Assembly: GCA_020809425.1 (NCBI GenBank)
Contig: JAGGDC010000004.1
Coordinates: 1 to 64,000, forward strand
Origin: Candidatus Synoicihabitans palmerolidicus
GTDB lineage: Bacteria; Verrucomicrobiota; Verrucomicrobiia; Opitutales; Opitutaceae
Length of the DNA: 64,000 nucleotides
Reading direction: 5' to 3'
Shown: positions 47,154 through 57,360 of the stretch, one piece after another
How positions within the stretch are numbered: the first letter of the stretch is position 1
How the letters are laid out: each line of letters starts with the position of its first letter
Notes under the pieces: model-generated
What the model saw: only the letters and a program-made list of their open reading frames with translations
Database searches by the model: none
Told to the model about the DNA's origin: nothing
Translations under genes and position numbers: made by a program

Positions 47154-48574
47154 ATGACACTTCACATGACGACCCACCCCATGCTCATCGCCGGTAAATG
47201 GCACTCTGCCTCCGCCGACACCCAGACCTTTCAGCCCAGCAATCCGCACACCGATGAACTCATCGCCGATGCCTATCCGGTCGCCACCAGTGCAGACATC
47301 GATGCCATGCTCGACGCAGGTCTCGAGGCAGCCACCACCTTGCGCTCCGTCGGCACAGAAACAATCTCGGCCTTCCTCGAGGCCGATGCCGAGGCCATCG
47401 ACGCCGCGAAGGAAGAACTCGCCGCCCTTGCCTCCAACGACACCGGCCTCGCCGTCACTCCACGTCTGGCCGTGGTCGAGATTCCGCGCACCACCGGCCA
47501 ACTCCGTCAGGCCGCCGCCGCCCGTTGCGGAGACTGGCAACAACCAGTCATCGACACCGCCAACAATCTACGTTCCCAACTCGAACCGCTCGGCAAACCG
47601 ATCCTCGTGATCGGACCAAATAACTGCCCCTTTGCCTTCAACGGCATATCCGGTGGTGACTTCGCAGCCGCCATCGCCACCCGGCCACCCCGTGATCGCG
47701 AAGGCCCACCCGGGCACCAGCAAACGTCTCGCCGAGCTGGCGCTTGGTGCCGCTGCCTCCACCGGTCTCCCCGCTGCGACGGTGCAGCTTTTTTACCGTT
47801 TCTCCCACAGGGACGGCCATCGCATGGCGGGTGACCTCCGCCTCGGCGCGATCGGTTTCACTGGCAGCGAGGGAGCCGGCCGCAAAATCAAGGCAGCTGC
47901 CGACGCCGCGGGAACCCCCGCCTACTTCGAACTGAGTAGCTTCAACCCCGTGGCCTTCCTTCCTGGCGAACTCGCCGAAAAAGCCTCCGAACTCGCCGCT
48001 GAATTCAGTGGGTCCTGCCTGCTCGGAACTGGTCAATTCTGCACCAATCCGGGCCTACTCCTCGCCATCGCCGGCGACACCACTGAAACCTTTCTTTCCA
48101 CCGCCGCCGCCGATTTCACGGCCGCCCCGTCCGGCGTCATGCTGGTGCCTTCTCTCCCCGAAAACTTCGACGCCAGTGTTGAGTCCTTGGTCTCCGCCGG
48201 CGCCACGCTCATCGGTCGCGGCACCGCACCAAAAGACCCTGGATTCCGAGCCCAACCCGCTCTTCTCCGGGTAGACGGCGAAACTTTCCTCCGCTCCCTT
48301 CACACGTTTCAACAGGAAATGTTCGGACCGGGCTCCCTCGTCGTAGTCGCCACCGACGCCGACGACTTGGCCGCCGTCGCCGAGCATCTTGAGTCCTCCC
48401 TCACCTCGTCCTTCTACACCGCCTCCGACGGTAGCGACGATGAGCTTTACGCTCGTCTCGTTCCGATCATCGCCGGCAAAGCAGGCCGCCTCCTCAGACC
48501 AGATGCCCACCGGCCAACTCTGGCGCAGCATCGACGGAACTTGGTCGACCGCCGACGCGACGCCTTCAATTTAG
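47154..48574 (+). pseudogene. Aldehyde dehydrogenase (2,5-dioxovalerate/ketoglutaric semialdehyde type), frameshifted
   Basis: First frame: MLIAGKWHSASADTQTFQPS, then VEIPRTTGQLRQAAAA and LGKPILVIGPNNCPFAFNGI. At 47680-47682 three C replace the expected two and shift the frame. The second frame continues as HPVIAKAHPGTSKRLAELAL, with FELSSFNPVAFLPGEL (catalytic Glu) and GTGQFCTNPGLLLAIAG (catalytic Cys). Near 48500 a third change moves QMPTGQLW to another frame, and the usual C-terminal GGPYPAT region is replaced by a short tail ending at 48572-48574. Relatives oxidise alpha-ketoglutaric semialdehyde from uronate or hydroxyproline breakdown. The start may be any of three close ATGs. It converges on the DTW gene. 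Confidence 0.85.
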
Positions 48575-49302
48575 CACCCCGTGCCCCCGACCTTGAAAAA
48601 ATTCGCCCTCCTCCGGGCGCTCTGCCCCTTGAACGGTGTTCGTTCGCCGGGGGCTTGATACGGGCCTCGACGATACCCTCCTTGATCGGGATCTTCCGCA
48701 CACTCGATCTGGAATTGCTGCATCGTGGAAAACAACTCGAGCAACTGCGTGGGCCGCTCATACTTCTCCACCCCGCGAGCGTCCAGTGCCTGCAATACCT
48801 CATGCACCGATTCGAGTGTCGAGAGACATCCCAACATCGGTTGCTGCTTGATCACAAATCGACTCGGAGCTGAGGGCGTAAACATGATACGAGGCAAGCG
48901 CTGCAGACTCGGGCTCAACTTCAACAGCTTGCGCGCGCAACTCCACGTCGCATCTAGCACCAACACAACCACGGTTCGACCCTCCGGTATCAACGTCCTC
49001 ACATCGGCACCCTCACTCGATAAATTCACCGCCTCCACCCCCGGATACAACAACACCACTTGCAAGCTCGGATCATTCAATAACGCCTGGATGCGCGGGC
49101 TTCGGTCAAACTCTACCCCCTGCACGATTTCACTGTTGGGTAAGGAAAGGTGAGTTAATCGCCCGGTACCGGCCTTTTCTCTCCGAAATTCTTTGGGATG
49201 CATCAACAGAATGAAACGCGTAACCGTATGCATCGGAACTCTCCGATTACACCAGCAGTGCGCTTTTGGCCAAAAACAACGATAACATGTCTCTCGACAC
49301 AT
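48571..49302 (-). CDS. DTW domain protein (tRNA-uridine aminocarboxypropyltransferase)
   Basis: Intact, about 243 residues. MCRETCYRCFWPKAHCWC gives the N-terminal Cys-rich motif. The DTW core follows: ILLMHPKEFRREKAGTGRL, VLVLDATWSCARKLLKLSP with the D-x-T-W signature, and IKQQPMLGCLSTLESVHEV. Members (TapT, DTWD2) transfer the aminocarboxypropyl group of SAM to tRNA uridine, forming acp3U. The start lies inside an 8-bp tandem repeat (about 49295-49316), where GATGTGTC-like units recur, so alternative starts one unit upstream are possible. The end overlaps the ALDH remnant by 4 bases. Confidence 0.85.
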   Translation of the reverse strand: MCRETCYRCFWPKAHCWCNRRVPMHTVTRFILLMHPKEFRREKAGTGRLTHLSLPNSEIVQGVEFDRSPRIQALLNDPSLQVVLLYPGVEAVNLSSEGADVRTLIPEGRTVVVLVLDATWSCARKLLKLSPSLQRLPRIMFTPSAPSRFVIKQQPMLGCLSTLESVHEVLQALDARGVEKYERPTQLLELFSTMQQFQIECAEDPDQGGYRRGPYQAPGERTPFKGQSARRRANFFKVGGTGC

Positions 49303-49378
49303 CGACACATCGACGCATCGACTTCATCAACCTTCGACCGCTTTGGCCAGACAATCCCCTAACCTATCCTTCATTTCC

Positions 49379-50148
49379 ATGCCCGCTCTCGCCCGTTGTG
49401 CACTTCTTTGCCTGATCCCGTCCGTCGCCCTCATGGCGGCAGACAATGACGCCCCTCCCGCGAGCATGACGGAATACTGGAGTCCTGTGCCCAGCATCGT
49501 CGAAGCCAAACCTGGACAAGCTCCCTCCGACGCCATCGTCCTGTTTGACGGGAGTTCGCTTGATACTTGGGAATTGGCTTCCGCAGAAAGCGGTCCAGCT
49601 CCGTGGGACATCGTGGGAGACGCCATGGTAGTCCCTCCCCACGCGGAACCCAAAGTCGGCCGCGATATTCGCACGAAGCAAAAGTTCGGCGACGTGCAAC
49701 TACATATTGAATGGCGCTCTCCCGCAAAAATCGTGGGCCACGGTCAAGGTCGTGGCAACAGCGGTATCTTTTTCATGGATCGCTACGAGGTGCAGATCCT
49801 CGATAACCACGACAATCCGACCTACGTGAACGGTCAGGTCGGATCGATCTACAAGCAACAGCCCCCTTGCTAAGCCCTGCGCGTCCCGCCGGTGAGTGGC
49901 AGACCTACGACATCATTTTCGAAGCTCCCGACTTCGCCCCTGACGGAACCTTGCTCAAGCGGGCGCGTGTGACCGTCTTGCTCAACGGCGTGCTCGTACA
50001 ACACGCCACCTAAATTTACGGTCCCACCACCTACCGCGGACTACCGCACTACGAATTCCACACGCCTCGTCAGTCCATCCGTCTCCAAGACCACGGCAAT
50101 CCGGTCGCTTACCGTAACGTTTGGATCCGCGAACTCCAGCTCCCCTAG
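49379..50148 (+). pseudogene. Secreted DUF1080 (3-keto-disaccharide hydrolase) protein, two lesions
   Basis: Signal peptide MPALARCALLCLIPSVALMA. The DUF1080 domain follows: DAIVLFDGSSLDTWELASAE, WDIVGDAMVVPP, IRTKQKFGDVQLHIEWRSP, GRGNSGIFFMDRYEVQILDN and QVGSIYKQQPP. At 49862-49866 a C run appears one base short and the frame moves to ARPAGEWQTYDIIFEAPDFA. A second lesion, TAA at 50011-50013, stands where Glu is expected (VQHAT-stop-IYGPTTYRG). The end is HYEFHTPRQSIRLQDHGN, then WIRELQLP at 50148. Such enzymes act on glucosides or 3-keto-sugars in the periplasm. Confidence 0.88.
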
Positions 50149-50337
50149 TTTTCGGAGCGTCCTTTCAGATATCCGCCCGCAAAGCCTGCGAGCGCACAAA
50201 CGAATCAATACCTGCGATTGACTTCCCCATCAGGCTCTTGGGGTCAACTTCCCCGCCTCCGCACGTTCCATTCCACGCTACCAGCGGATTGCGCCGGTTT
50301 GGGCACTGAACCACTCCCCCCTTCTCTGAATACTTGA

Positions 50338-51075
50338 TCAGCCACTGAGTTCGCTGGCGGCCTCTTCATCGACCAGCCACACCACCTTTTCGGCGCACGT
50401 CTTCAGAATCTTCGAAGGTGCATCCAACAACGCATCGTCGCCCTCCAGCACCCGCGTGAGTGCCACTGCTTTGCCCGCGCCCAAAGTCATGATCACGATC
50501 AAACCACAGGCCTGCAGTCCAGTCGGAGTAATCGTCAATCGCCACCCTTTTTGCGGCGTTTCAATCGCCGCATAAAATATATCGCTATCATTGATTAAGA
50601 GTTTGCTCCCCGGGAAAAATGAGGCCGTGTGAGCATCGTCGCCCATGCCCAGAAAACACACATCATAGGCCTGACCAGGCGGGTTCAACAACAGCATCGT
50701 ACGGCGATAAGCTTCCGCCGCCTCTTCCGGCTCATACGCGACTACCCACGGATGTCGGTATTCGACCGGCACGCCTTTCGGCGCAAGTAGCTTGCGCTCG
50801 GCGTTCCCAAAATTGCTCTCATCGCTGCTCAACAATACACAGCGCTCATCGCTTACCGTAAAATGCGTCGTGGCTATCACTTCCGTCGGAATCGCATCCG
50901 TCTCCGCCGCCCATTGATACCACGCTTGTGGCGTGGATCCGCCTGTGAAAGCCCAGGTAAAATTAGGACTGCTGCTGGCAGCTTTCGCTTCCACGGCCAA
51001 GCGCACTGCCTCGGCAAATAGGTCCATTTTCTCACCGATTACCAACCGGCCGTATGCTGTCTTTGTCTCAATCAT
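50338..51075 (-). CDS. pgl: 6-phosphogluconolactonase
   Basis: Intact, 245 residues starting MIETKTAYGRLVIG (51075); an upstream in-frame start is less likely. It hydrolyses 6-phosphogluconolactone in the oxidative pentose phosphate pathway. Motifs: WAFTGGSTPQAWYQWAAE, TVSDERCVLLSSDESNFGNA, DVCFLGMGDDAHTASFFPGS and RLTITPTGLQACGLIVIMTL. It follows opcA and zwf on the same strand, in pathway order. Confidence 0.95.
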   Translation of the reverse strand: MIETKTAYGRLVIGEKMDLFAEAVRLAVEAKAASSSPNFTWAFTGGSTPQAWYQWAAETDAIPTEVIATTHFTVSDERCVLLSSDESNFGNAERKLLAPKGVPVEYRHPWVVAYEPEEAAEAYRRTMLLLNPPGQAYDVCFLGMGDDAHTASFFPGSKLLINDSDIFYAAIETPQKGWRLTITPTGLQACGLIVIMTLGAGKAVALTRVLEGDDALLDAPSKILKTCAEKVVWLVDEEAASELSG

Positions 51076-51171
51076 GTCGCTCAAGTATGTTATCCACGGA
51101 AAACCGTCCAACTGGAACCGAGGCGGCGAATCTCCGTGTGCGTCCACCGCCGTCTTGGGCTACCAATCAGC

Positions 51172-52137
51172 TTAAAAAAAAATCGCCTCAGCCAACGCCG
51201 CCGGCGGTTTCAACAAATGCATGGCCGTGGTCAACCGCACCTTCCCCCACCCAAATCAGCCACAAACTCGGCATGGTTCTTTCCGATATCCGCCCGCCAC
51301 TTGAAGTAGTGATTATTATCATACCGGAATTCGACCGCAAAGTCCTCACTTCCCGCCGCTTCGCACGGTTGCACGACTCCCTCCAAATCGCTCGCTGCCC
51401 CACAGTCTTCCAACCGTGATTTCAACCAAACCAACAGTACCCGCGCCGCCGGAGCGTAGCGAGCACGATGATACATACGAATCTCCTGCCATCCGCTCAC
51501 CAGTTGATTCGGCTGAAATCCCGACAGAAACTGGCCCACTGACTGCCGCACCGGCAGTAAACGTGCGTTCACCAAATCTCGGATCGCTTCCAGTTGCGGC
51601 CACGGATACGACATCGCCCCCCTCGGGCACCAGACCGGGGTCAAACATCACGCGTTTGGCGTGTTTCAACATGAACTGGTAGTCCGCCAAGCGACTACTG
51701 TCGGAGAACAAGTGCGCCCAATAATACAGCGGTAAATCCGTGGATAAACAGATCGAGACCTGATTCTCCAAAAATAGCCGAGATTTCATGGAGTAACTCA
51801 ACATCACGCACTCCACACAACGCGTGTCACTCTTCGATTTGCCGAGGAAACACTCTCTGTAAACCGTCGCTCGGATCTCATCCGCGCCGCCATCATCCTT
51901 CAGCGGACACAACACCACCACCCGGCAAGGATAGCGGTGTGCGAATTCCTTCACCGTCTCAAATTGCGTGACCGCATCCTGACAGGCGGTCGCAAAACCG
52001 AAGTGCAGGACAAAATTCATCTGCGTTGCGCGCACGGAATTCGCAGCCGGAGCCGCCCCGCCCGACTTCGCAGTGTTTTCCCACATTCGAGCCAGCTGGT
52101 GCTTGATCTCACCAACCGGCACTTCGATCCCTGGCAA
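51172..52137 (-). pseudogene. opcA: OpcA-like glucose-6-phosphate dehydrogenase assembly protein, two frameshifts
   Basis: The N-terminal frame has PGIEVPVGEIKHQLARMW, then RATQMNFVLHFGFATACQDA, STDLPLYYWAHLFSDSS and HAKRVMFDPGLVPEG. A G run (six, 51617-51622 on the other strand, where five fit) shifts it. The second frame runs GAMSYPWPQLEAIRDLVNAR to RADIGKNHAEFVADL, and at 51244-51248 a run one base short shifts again to VRLTTAMHLLKPPAALAEAI, ending TAA at 51172-51174. The N-terminal extension (EKPAVFEALPGIEVP) has no ATG in frame, so the start may be TTG at 52137 or lost. OpcA assists G6PDH assembly or activity in cyanobacteria and actinobacteria. Confidence 0.82.
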
Positions 52138-52170
52138 CGCTTCAAAGACAGCAGGCTTTTCGGAGTCAGA

Positions 52171-53706
52171 TTAAGGTTTGCGCCACACGTGCTCCCGCGC
52201 CACCAAAAGCTCGTCAGCGTTCGCCGGTCCCCAAGAACCAGCTGCATAACTGCCCATGCCTTCACGCCCGGCCTCAGCCCACGCTTCCAATAACGGCGTA
52301 TAGAGTTTCCACGAGGTCTCCGCCTCATCACCGCGAATGAATAATGTGCCGTCTCCGATCATGGCATCGAGCACCAGACGCTCATAAGCTTCCGGCGTGT
52401 TAGATCCGAATGTAGTGCTGTAGCTAAAATTCATCTTCACCGGCTGCGTACGGGTCTCCAACCCCGGCACCTTGCCATTCAAAACCAAGCTCAACCCCTC
52501 GTCCGGCTGGATTTGGAATGAGAGCGTGTTCGCCGCGAGATCGAACGCCCCGCCAGCAAACAAGGTCCCGGGGGGACGCTTGAACTGCACCGCAATCTCC
52601 GTCACCCGCCGCGCCATACGTTTCCCCGAGCGCAGATAGAACGGGACCCCTTGCCAACGCCAATTATTAATCGAAAGCCTGATCCCCGCGTAGGTCTCCG
52701 TGCTCGATTCCGCCGCAATGCCGGCCTCCTCCAAGTATCCTGGCTCTGGCTTACCGGCGATCATCCCGGCCGCGTATTGCGCCCGTGCCACATCGCCGTT
52801 GGGACCCAAATCCAGCGGTTGGATCGCCCGCAATAACTTCATCTTCTCGTCGCGAATCGCTTCCGCATCAAGCGATACCGGAGGTTCCATCGCAGTCAAA
52901 GCCACCAACTGCATGGTGTGATTCTGGATCATGTCACGCAACGCACCACTCTGCTCGTAGTAACCACCTCGCGTGCCCACGCCGACCTCTTCCGATACGG
53001 TGATCTGCACGTTGTCGATATAGTTGCGATTCCACAACGGTTCGAAAATCGCGTTGGAAAATCTCTGCACCAAAAGGTCCTGCACCGTCTCCTTACCTAA
53101 GTAATGATCGATCCGATACACCTGGTGCTCCTGCAAAACCTCCCGAATCGTGCCATTTAATTTCAATGCCGACTCCAAATCACGCCCGAATGGTTTCTCG
53201 ATAATCACCTTCGCATGTAGAGAGGTGCCCAAGTGTTTCTCCGCCAATCCACTGGCTCCTAGATTGCGTAGAATTGGGGCAAAGACCGAAGGCGGGGTCG
53301 ACATGTAGAAGAGTGGTTGCACATCACGACCTACCTCTTTGTCGATTTGCGCAAGATGTGCGGCGAGTCGATCGAACGCCGCCGGGTCATCATAACCGCC
53401 CGCGACATAAGTCGTCTTGGCCGCAATGCGATCCCAGACGTCATCGCTCAGCTCGCGGCGCGAAAACTCTTTGATCGCCTCGGCGGCCAGATCTCGAAAT
53501 GCGTCATTCGAAATTTCTTTCCGACCGTACCCGCTCAAGTGGAAATCCGGGGGCAAAAGGTTGTCCGCAGCCAAGTTGTAGACGGCCGGAATTAATTTCC
53601 GGGCCGTCAGATCACCGGATGCCCCAAAAATCACCACGGCGGTGGGCGGGGCTCCTCGATGTTTGCTCAGGCCTTGAAGAAAGGGATGGCGGGAAGTTTC
53701 GGCCAT
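52171..53706 (-). CDS. zwf: Glucose-6-phosphate dehydrogenase
   Basis: Intact, 511 residues. It catalyses the first, NADP-linked step of the oxidative pentose phosphate pathway. NADP-binding GASGDLTARK is at 28-37; the active-site motif is RIDHYLGKETVQDLLVQRF; other conserved parts are EPLWNRNYIDNVQITVSE, GYYEQSGALRDMIQNH and PFYLRSGKRM. It is the first gene of zwf-opcA-pgl. Its 1.5-kb frame is unbroken although opcA immediately downstream has two frameshifts. Confidence 0.97.
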   Translation of the reverse strand: MAETSRHPFLQGLSKHRGAPPTAVVIFGASGDLTARKLIPAVYNLAADNLLPPDFHLSGYGRKEISNDAFRDLAAEAIKEFSRRELSDDVWDRIAAKTTYVAGGYDDPAAFDRLAAHLAQIDKEVGRDVQPLFYMSTPPSVFAPILRNLGASGLAEKHLGTSLHAKVIIEKPFGRDLESALKLNGTIREVLQEHQVYRIDHYLGKETVQDLLVQRFSNAIFEPLWNRNYIDNVQITVSEEVGVGTRGGYYEQSGALRDMIQNHTMQLVALTAMEPPVSLDAEAIRDEKMKLLRAIQPLDLGPNGDVARAQYAAGMIAGKPEPGYLEEAGIAAESSTETYAGIRLSINNWRWQGVPFYLRSGKRMARRVTEIAVQFKRPPGTLFAGGAFDLAANTLSFQIQPDEGLSLVLNGKVPGLETRTQPVKMNFSYSTTFGSNTPEAYERLVLDAMIGDGTLFIRGDEAETSWKLYTPLLEAWAEAGREGMGSYAAGSWGPANADELLVAREHVWRKP

Positions 53707-53800
53707 AATTCGACCAAGATCACACGAGACCTCGCTTCTTAAGCAAGGACGAACCCGCTTTTCCTTACCTAAGAACGATGAAGATTACTGATACCAATCC

Positions 53801-54230
53801 TCACCGCCGTCGCTTCAGCGCAATATTGGCGACGTGCTTGAACTGGACTCGCTGCAAATCGCCATCTCCGGGCCAGATCACTTCCACCACGTCACAGCGA
53901 TGAGTGGTCGGCGGAGATTTCATTCCTCTCAAATAAGCTAGAATTGTGCGGCGCAAGACTCTGCGCTTCCGATCATCCACTGCATGGTAACCCGGCACCA
54001 ACGCCCCCCTCGACTCGTGGTTTGACCTCTACAAACACCAGAATCTCTCCATCTCGCATGACCAAATCGATCTCATCCCGTCGATCACGTGGATTACGCC
54101 AATTTCTAACTAACAACCGAAACCCGTATTCATTCCGTAAAAACCCTTCCGCCAAATGCTCCCCGCTCGCCCCGCGATCAATCTTCTCCGGACGTTGACT
54201 CAACCATTTTAACAACAACGCTCTCAGCAT
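53801..54230 (-). pseudogene. YraN family (UPF0102) protein, frameshifted
   Basis: The first frame from MLRALLLKWLSQRPEKID (54230) has GASGEHLAEGFLRNEYGFRL, then RRDEIDLVMRDGEILVFVEV, the nuclease-like motif of YraN. A C run of six (54004-54009) where five fit shifts the frame. The correct continuation is GALVPGYHAVDDRKRRVLRR and HRCDVVEVIWPGDG, ending FKHVANIALKRRR at 53801. YraN proteins have a Holliday-junction-resolvase-like fold of uncertain role. It is divergent from the GAF fragment. Confidence 0.85.
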
Positions 54231-54321
54231 CCTAATCACTATTTGAGCACAAGGATCAGCCCTTTGGCCAGTCCTCAAGCTTTCGGTTAATCTTAGCTAT
54301 TCTTCCCGGAACTGATCTTTT

Positions 54322-54480
54322 ATGGCAGCCCCCAACATCCCCGGCGCCCTGCGGCGCTCATTGCTGATCAAGGTAATCGCCAACCCGGCGCCCAGCCGCG
54401 AAGACATCACTTCAGTTATTGAACTGACCGCAACCAAAGTCGTCGAAGCGCTTCAGGCTCAATCCATGACCCTCTACTTG
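54322..54480 (+). pseudogene. GAF-type sensor protein, N-terminal fragment
   Basis: Only 53 residues remain (MAAPNIPGALRRSLLIKVIA, PAPSREDITSVIELTATKVV, ALQAQSMTLYL) before the ISNCY-like element begins. The pattern of an initial helix and the first strands of a GAF domain fits sensor or kinase-associated proteins, but family assignment is tentative. No continuation is seen on the other side of the element. Confidence 0.55.
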
Positions 54481-56215
54481 GAGAGTGTCCCATGTACCCT
54501 GATTTTGGAAGGGGGGCAGGAAAGCCGATTTTTGAGCGAATTTCCGGCTACCAATGGCGGATGTAGGCGCGCGCAGATGCCATTTAATGGCTAAATTGCA
54601 GTGTCGCAGCAGTCAGTGCCTGGATCGTTTCCATGAGGGAACCTCCGGCAGCCGGTTTATTGTTCATCGTTGGAGTAGGCTTGGTGGTTTTAGGCGGCTT
54701 GGGCCTGCGGTGGTTGGTCGGCCAGCAGTCGGGCGATGAGCCACAGGTTGTGACCGAGGATGCTCCAGGCTACCGTCAGGTAGCGATTCGTGAAGCCTCT
54801 GGCACTCAATCGCTTGCCTTGGCGTTGCTTGATGATGGGGATGCGAGCCTCCGTCGAAGCCCGGCGATGTTGGAGCGCCACGAACTGCGGCTCCTGCATG
54901 CGCCGTTGCAGCAGCTGCGGATGGCGGGGGGCAAGTGGCGTCATAAATGTCGGCTTCGGCCAAGCGTTCGCACAGCCGTTTGGTCGAGAAGTCTCGGTCG
55001 GTGCTCGCCGCTTTGATCGGGGTGCTCAGGTCGAACTGCTTCTGACGATCAAAGCTTTCGCTCAACTGACGCCATTCGGCCGGAGCCATTCCCTGATACC
55101 ACTGCCAATCGGTGATCAACCCCGTCACGTTCTCACTGATCATGAGGGTGTGGCCAAACTCGACCTCGCCGGACGCCTTGCCCCGGACCACGGTCTGCAC
55201 GTCGGGTTCGTAGACGCTGAGGATCTTCTCGGCGTTGGGCACTGGTCGCGCGCCGATGATGCGTTCGTGGGCCTGTTTGATCGCGGCCGGCAGTTGCTCG
55301 AGCCTGGCGTCGATGCGCGCAATGATGCGGAGGGCCTGGCGCTCACTGAAGCGGGTCCGGGCGTAGTCGGCGGCGAGGTGGTCGCGGTGGCGGCGGGCGT
55401 GCTCGCCGATGGTGCGCAGCAGGCGTTTCATCTGGCGGAGCACGCCCTTGCGGGCCCGCTTCGCATCGCGGCGCCGTCGACTGTGGGTCATCGCGATGCA
55501 CCACCGATTCATCTGCTTGGCAAAGACTGGCGGCTCGTTCGGCATCCGACCCCGCAACCCCGCTGCACGGCGCAGTTTCACCGCCTTGAGCAGGGGTGCG
55601 GCTCACGTTGCGAAAGAGCACCCAGTCGACCGGGAAATGGATGTTGGCCTGCAGGCAGGTCGAGTCCACCAGGCACGTATCCATCGGCTGCGCCGCAGCC
55701 AGTCCCAGTTCGCTCGCCCGGTCCGCCTCACCGCACATCTCGATAAAAACTTGGCTCATTCTGCGCACCTGCCCGGCGGTGAAGCATTGGGACGCACGCT
55801 CCCGCACGCTTTCTTTGGGAGACCCCCTTGATGCCGTCGATCCGGCGCGCTCCGCAAAAGTCGGCCAACAGATCGCTGGAGGCGATGCTCAGGGAAAGTT
55901 TACGCAAACTGATTTTTCCGTGCATCATGCGCAATACCTGCACCTGCCGCGCCTTGCGCACGAACTGCAGGTGTCGCGGCAACCCGGCCACGTCGTCGCC
56001 CCGCCAGTTTTCCCGGGCAAAGTCCACGGCCATCGCTTCCAAGTGACTGTTGGCCAGCAACTGGTCGAGCCCCGCCAGTTGATCGCGAAACGCGGCGTAA
56101 TCTTTGTTGGGTCCGACCGGAGTCAGGTCTGGACGCAGCCAGGTTTTCAGGGCAACTTCCGGGGCGACCGCTTCGGTAGTATTGTTCACACCAAATTATA
56201 CACGCCGTTTTTGTG
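54481..56215 (-). mobile_element. ISNCY-like insertion sequence, copy A
   Basis: The left boundary is where similarity with copy B starts (GAGAGTGTCCCAT at 54481 and at 63328). The right end is not defined; it lies before the IS66 remnant at 56273. The element carries a transposase on the minus strand, broken into at least three frames. It cuts a GAF-type gene. Confidence 0.7.
54664..56189 (-). pseudogene. ISNCY-like DDE transposase, multiply frameshifted
   Basis: Starts at 56189 with MNNTTEAVAPEVALKTWLRP, then ALHRRAGQ-type and ASQCFTAGQVRRMSQVFIEM in a second frame (around 55800) with MDTCLVDSTCLQANIHFPVD. A third frame follows (from about 55560): MKRLLRTIGEHARRHRDHLA, QAHERIIGARPVPNAEKIL and SGEVEFGHTLMISENVTGLI. 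The latter pattern (VPNAEK, EFGH, GLI) resembles ISNCY/IS1202-type transposases; the exact family is uncertain. The C-terminal third near 54960 shows yet another shift and is partly low-complexity. Confidence 0.7.
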
Positions 56216-56272
56216 CCGAAACCAGGAAATCCTCCCGGGTTCGGCCTCTTTATTTTTACGCTATCTCCTCTT

Positions 56273-56492
56273 CTACAACCTCTTGCGCTTGTGGGACACG
56301 CTCCAGTTCACCGGCAGCAGATCGCTGATGTCGGCACCTGGGAGTCGTTGCGGCAGCCTGGTGAGCACGTCGCGCAGATAGTCCAACGGGTCATGCCCGT
56401 GACGTTGGCAGCTGATCACGATCGAGTAGATGATCGCCGAGCGTTGGCCGGCATCGGGATGCCCTACGAACAGCCAGTTCTTTCTCCCTACA
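56273..56492 (-). pseudogene. IS66 transposase, C-terminal remnant
   Basis: The minus-strand frame reads KNWLFVGHPDAGQRSAIIYS, then IVISCQRHGHDPLDYLRDVL and the IS66_C-like tail ending VSHKRKRL at 56273-56275. Only the last 70 residues of TnpC are present, without the rest of the element. It lies beside ISNCY-like copy A, so this spot has received more than one element. Confidence 0.8.
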
Positions 56493-57005
56493 ACCGGGGA
56501 CTCTGCAGTCCGGATTCATCCGCAAAATTCAATAACCGGTCGAGAAGATCCCATGCCTCTATTTCGTTCAACGGACTGACCACCAATTCCAAGTTCCGTC
56601 CGACCGCTCCAAATCAAATAAAGTAAACTTCGAGTTGCTCCGCCGATGTTTTTTTTTGTCCGGCCAAATACTCCTGCACAATCGAATACACCCACGGTCG
56701 CGGATCCATAGACCGCCGGTCGCGCATTTCTGACAACGCCGCACGCATCGCCACCCAATCGCCCTCCTCCCGCGCCAATCACACCAGTAATCGATGCGAT
56801 CCACCCATGACTCCACTCCCTTCCCGCCATGTATCCATCGCCTCGTGGGCTTCTTCGAAGCGCTTCATTTCCATCAATGCCACAACTCGAGATTCATGAC
56901 GCAATTCCGTGCTGGAACTCTGCGCATTCACCCATGCCAAGGCCGCCTCGAATCTCCTGGCCACCAGCAATAGCCGAGCTTTCTGATCGATCAACCAGTC
57001 CCAGT

Positions 57006-57030
57006 CACGGTCACGGTCACGGTCAACCGC
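57006..57030. repeat. Six-base tandem repeat in the TPR gene
   Basis: CACGGT-type units occur about three times within this stretch, encoding alternate Asp/Arg (DRDRDRD) on the minus strand. Because the unit is six bases, copy changes keep the frame. Confidence 0.6.
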
Positions 57031-57340
57031 ACCTCCCGTATGCGTCAGCGCTACATCCACAGCATCTAGAGCCGTGTCAAAATCTTCGCCCGCAAGCGCC
57101 GCCTTCAAAAATTGCTCGCGTGACTCTCGTCCGGGGTAAAACCGTGAAATACCCTCCGCCAACAACTTCAATCCACGAGTGCGTTTGTTCGTCATGATAT
57201 AGAACATGCCGAGCCGCTCTCTACCGGAACGGTTGTCCGGTGATCGCTGTAACCCCGCTTGGATCTTCACCACCGCTTCGCTCCAATTACGCGCCTCCAT
57301 CGCCGCCACGCCCTCCGCAATATAGGCGTCGCCTCGCTTT

Positions 57341-57360
57341 CGTTTAATTTCGTTTAATTT
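57341..57360. repeat. 10-bp perfect tandem duplication inside the TPR gene
   Basis: CGTTTAATTT at 57341-57350 is repeated at 57351-57360. Deleting one copy restores the TPR protein frame. Confidence 0.95.

Noticed and set aside
54481..56215. Target-site duplication for ISNCY-like copy A
   Set aside because: The right end of the element could not be fixed, so no duplication can be assigned.
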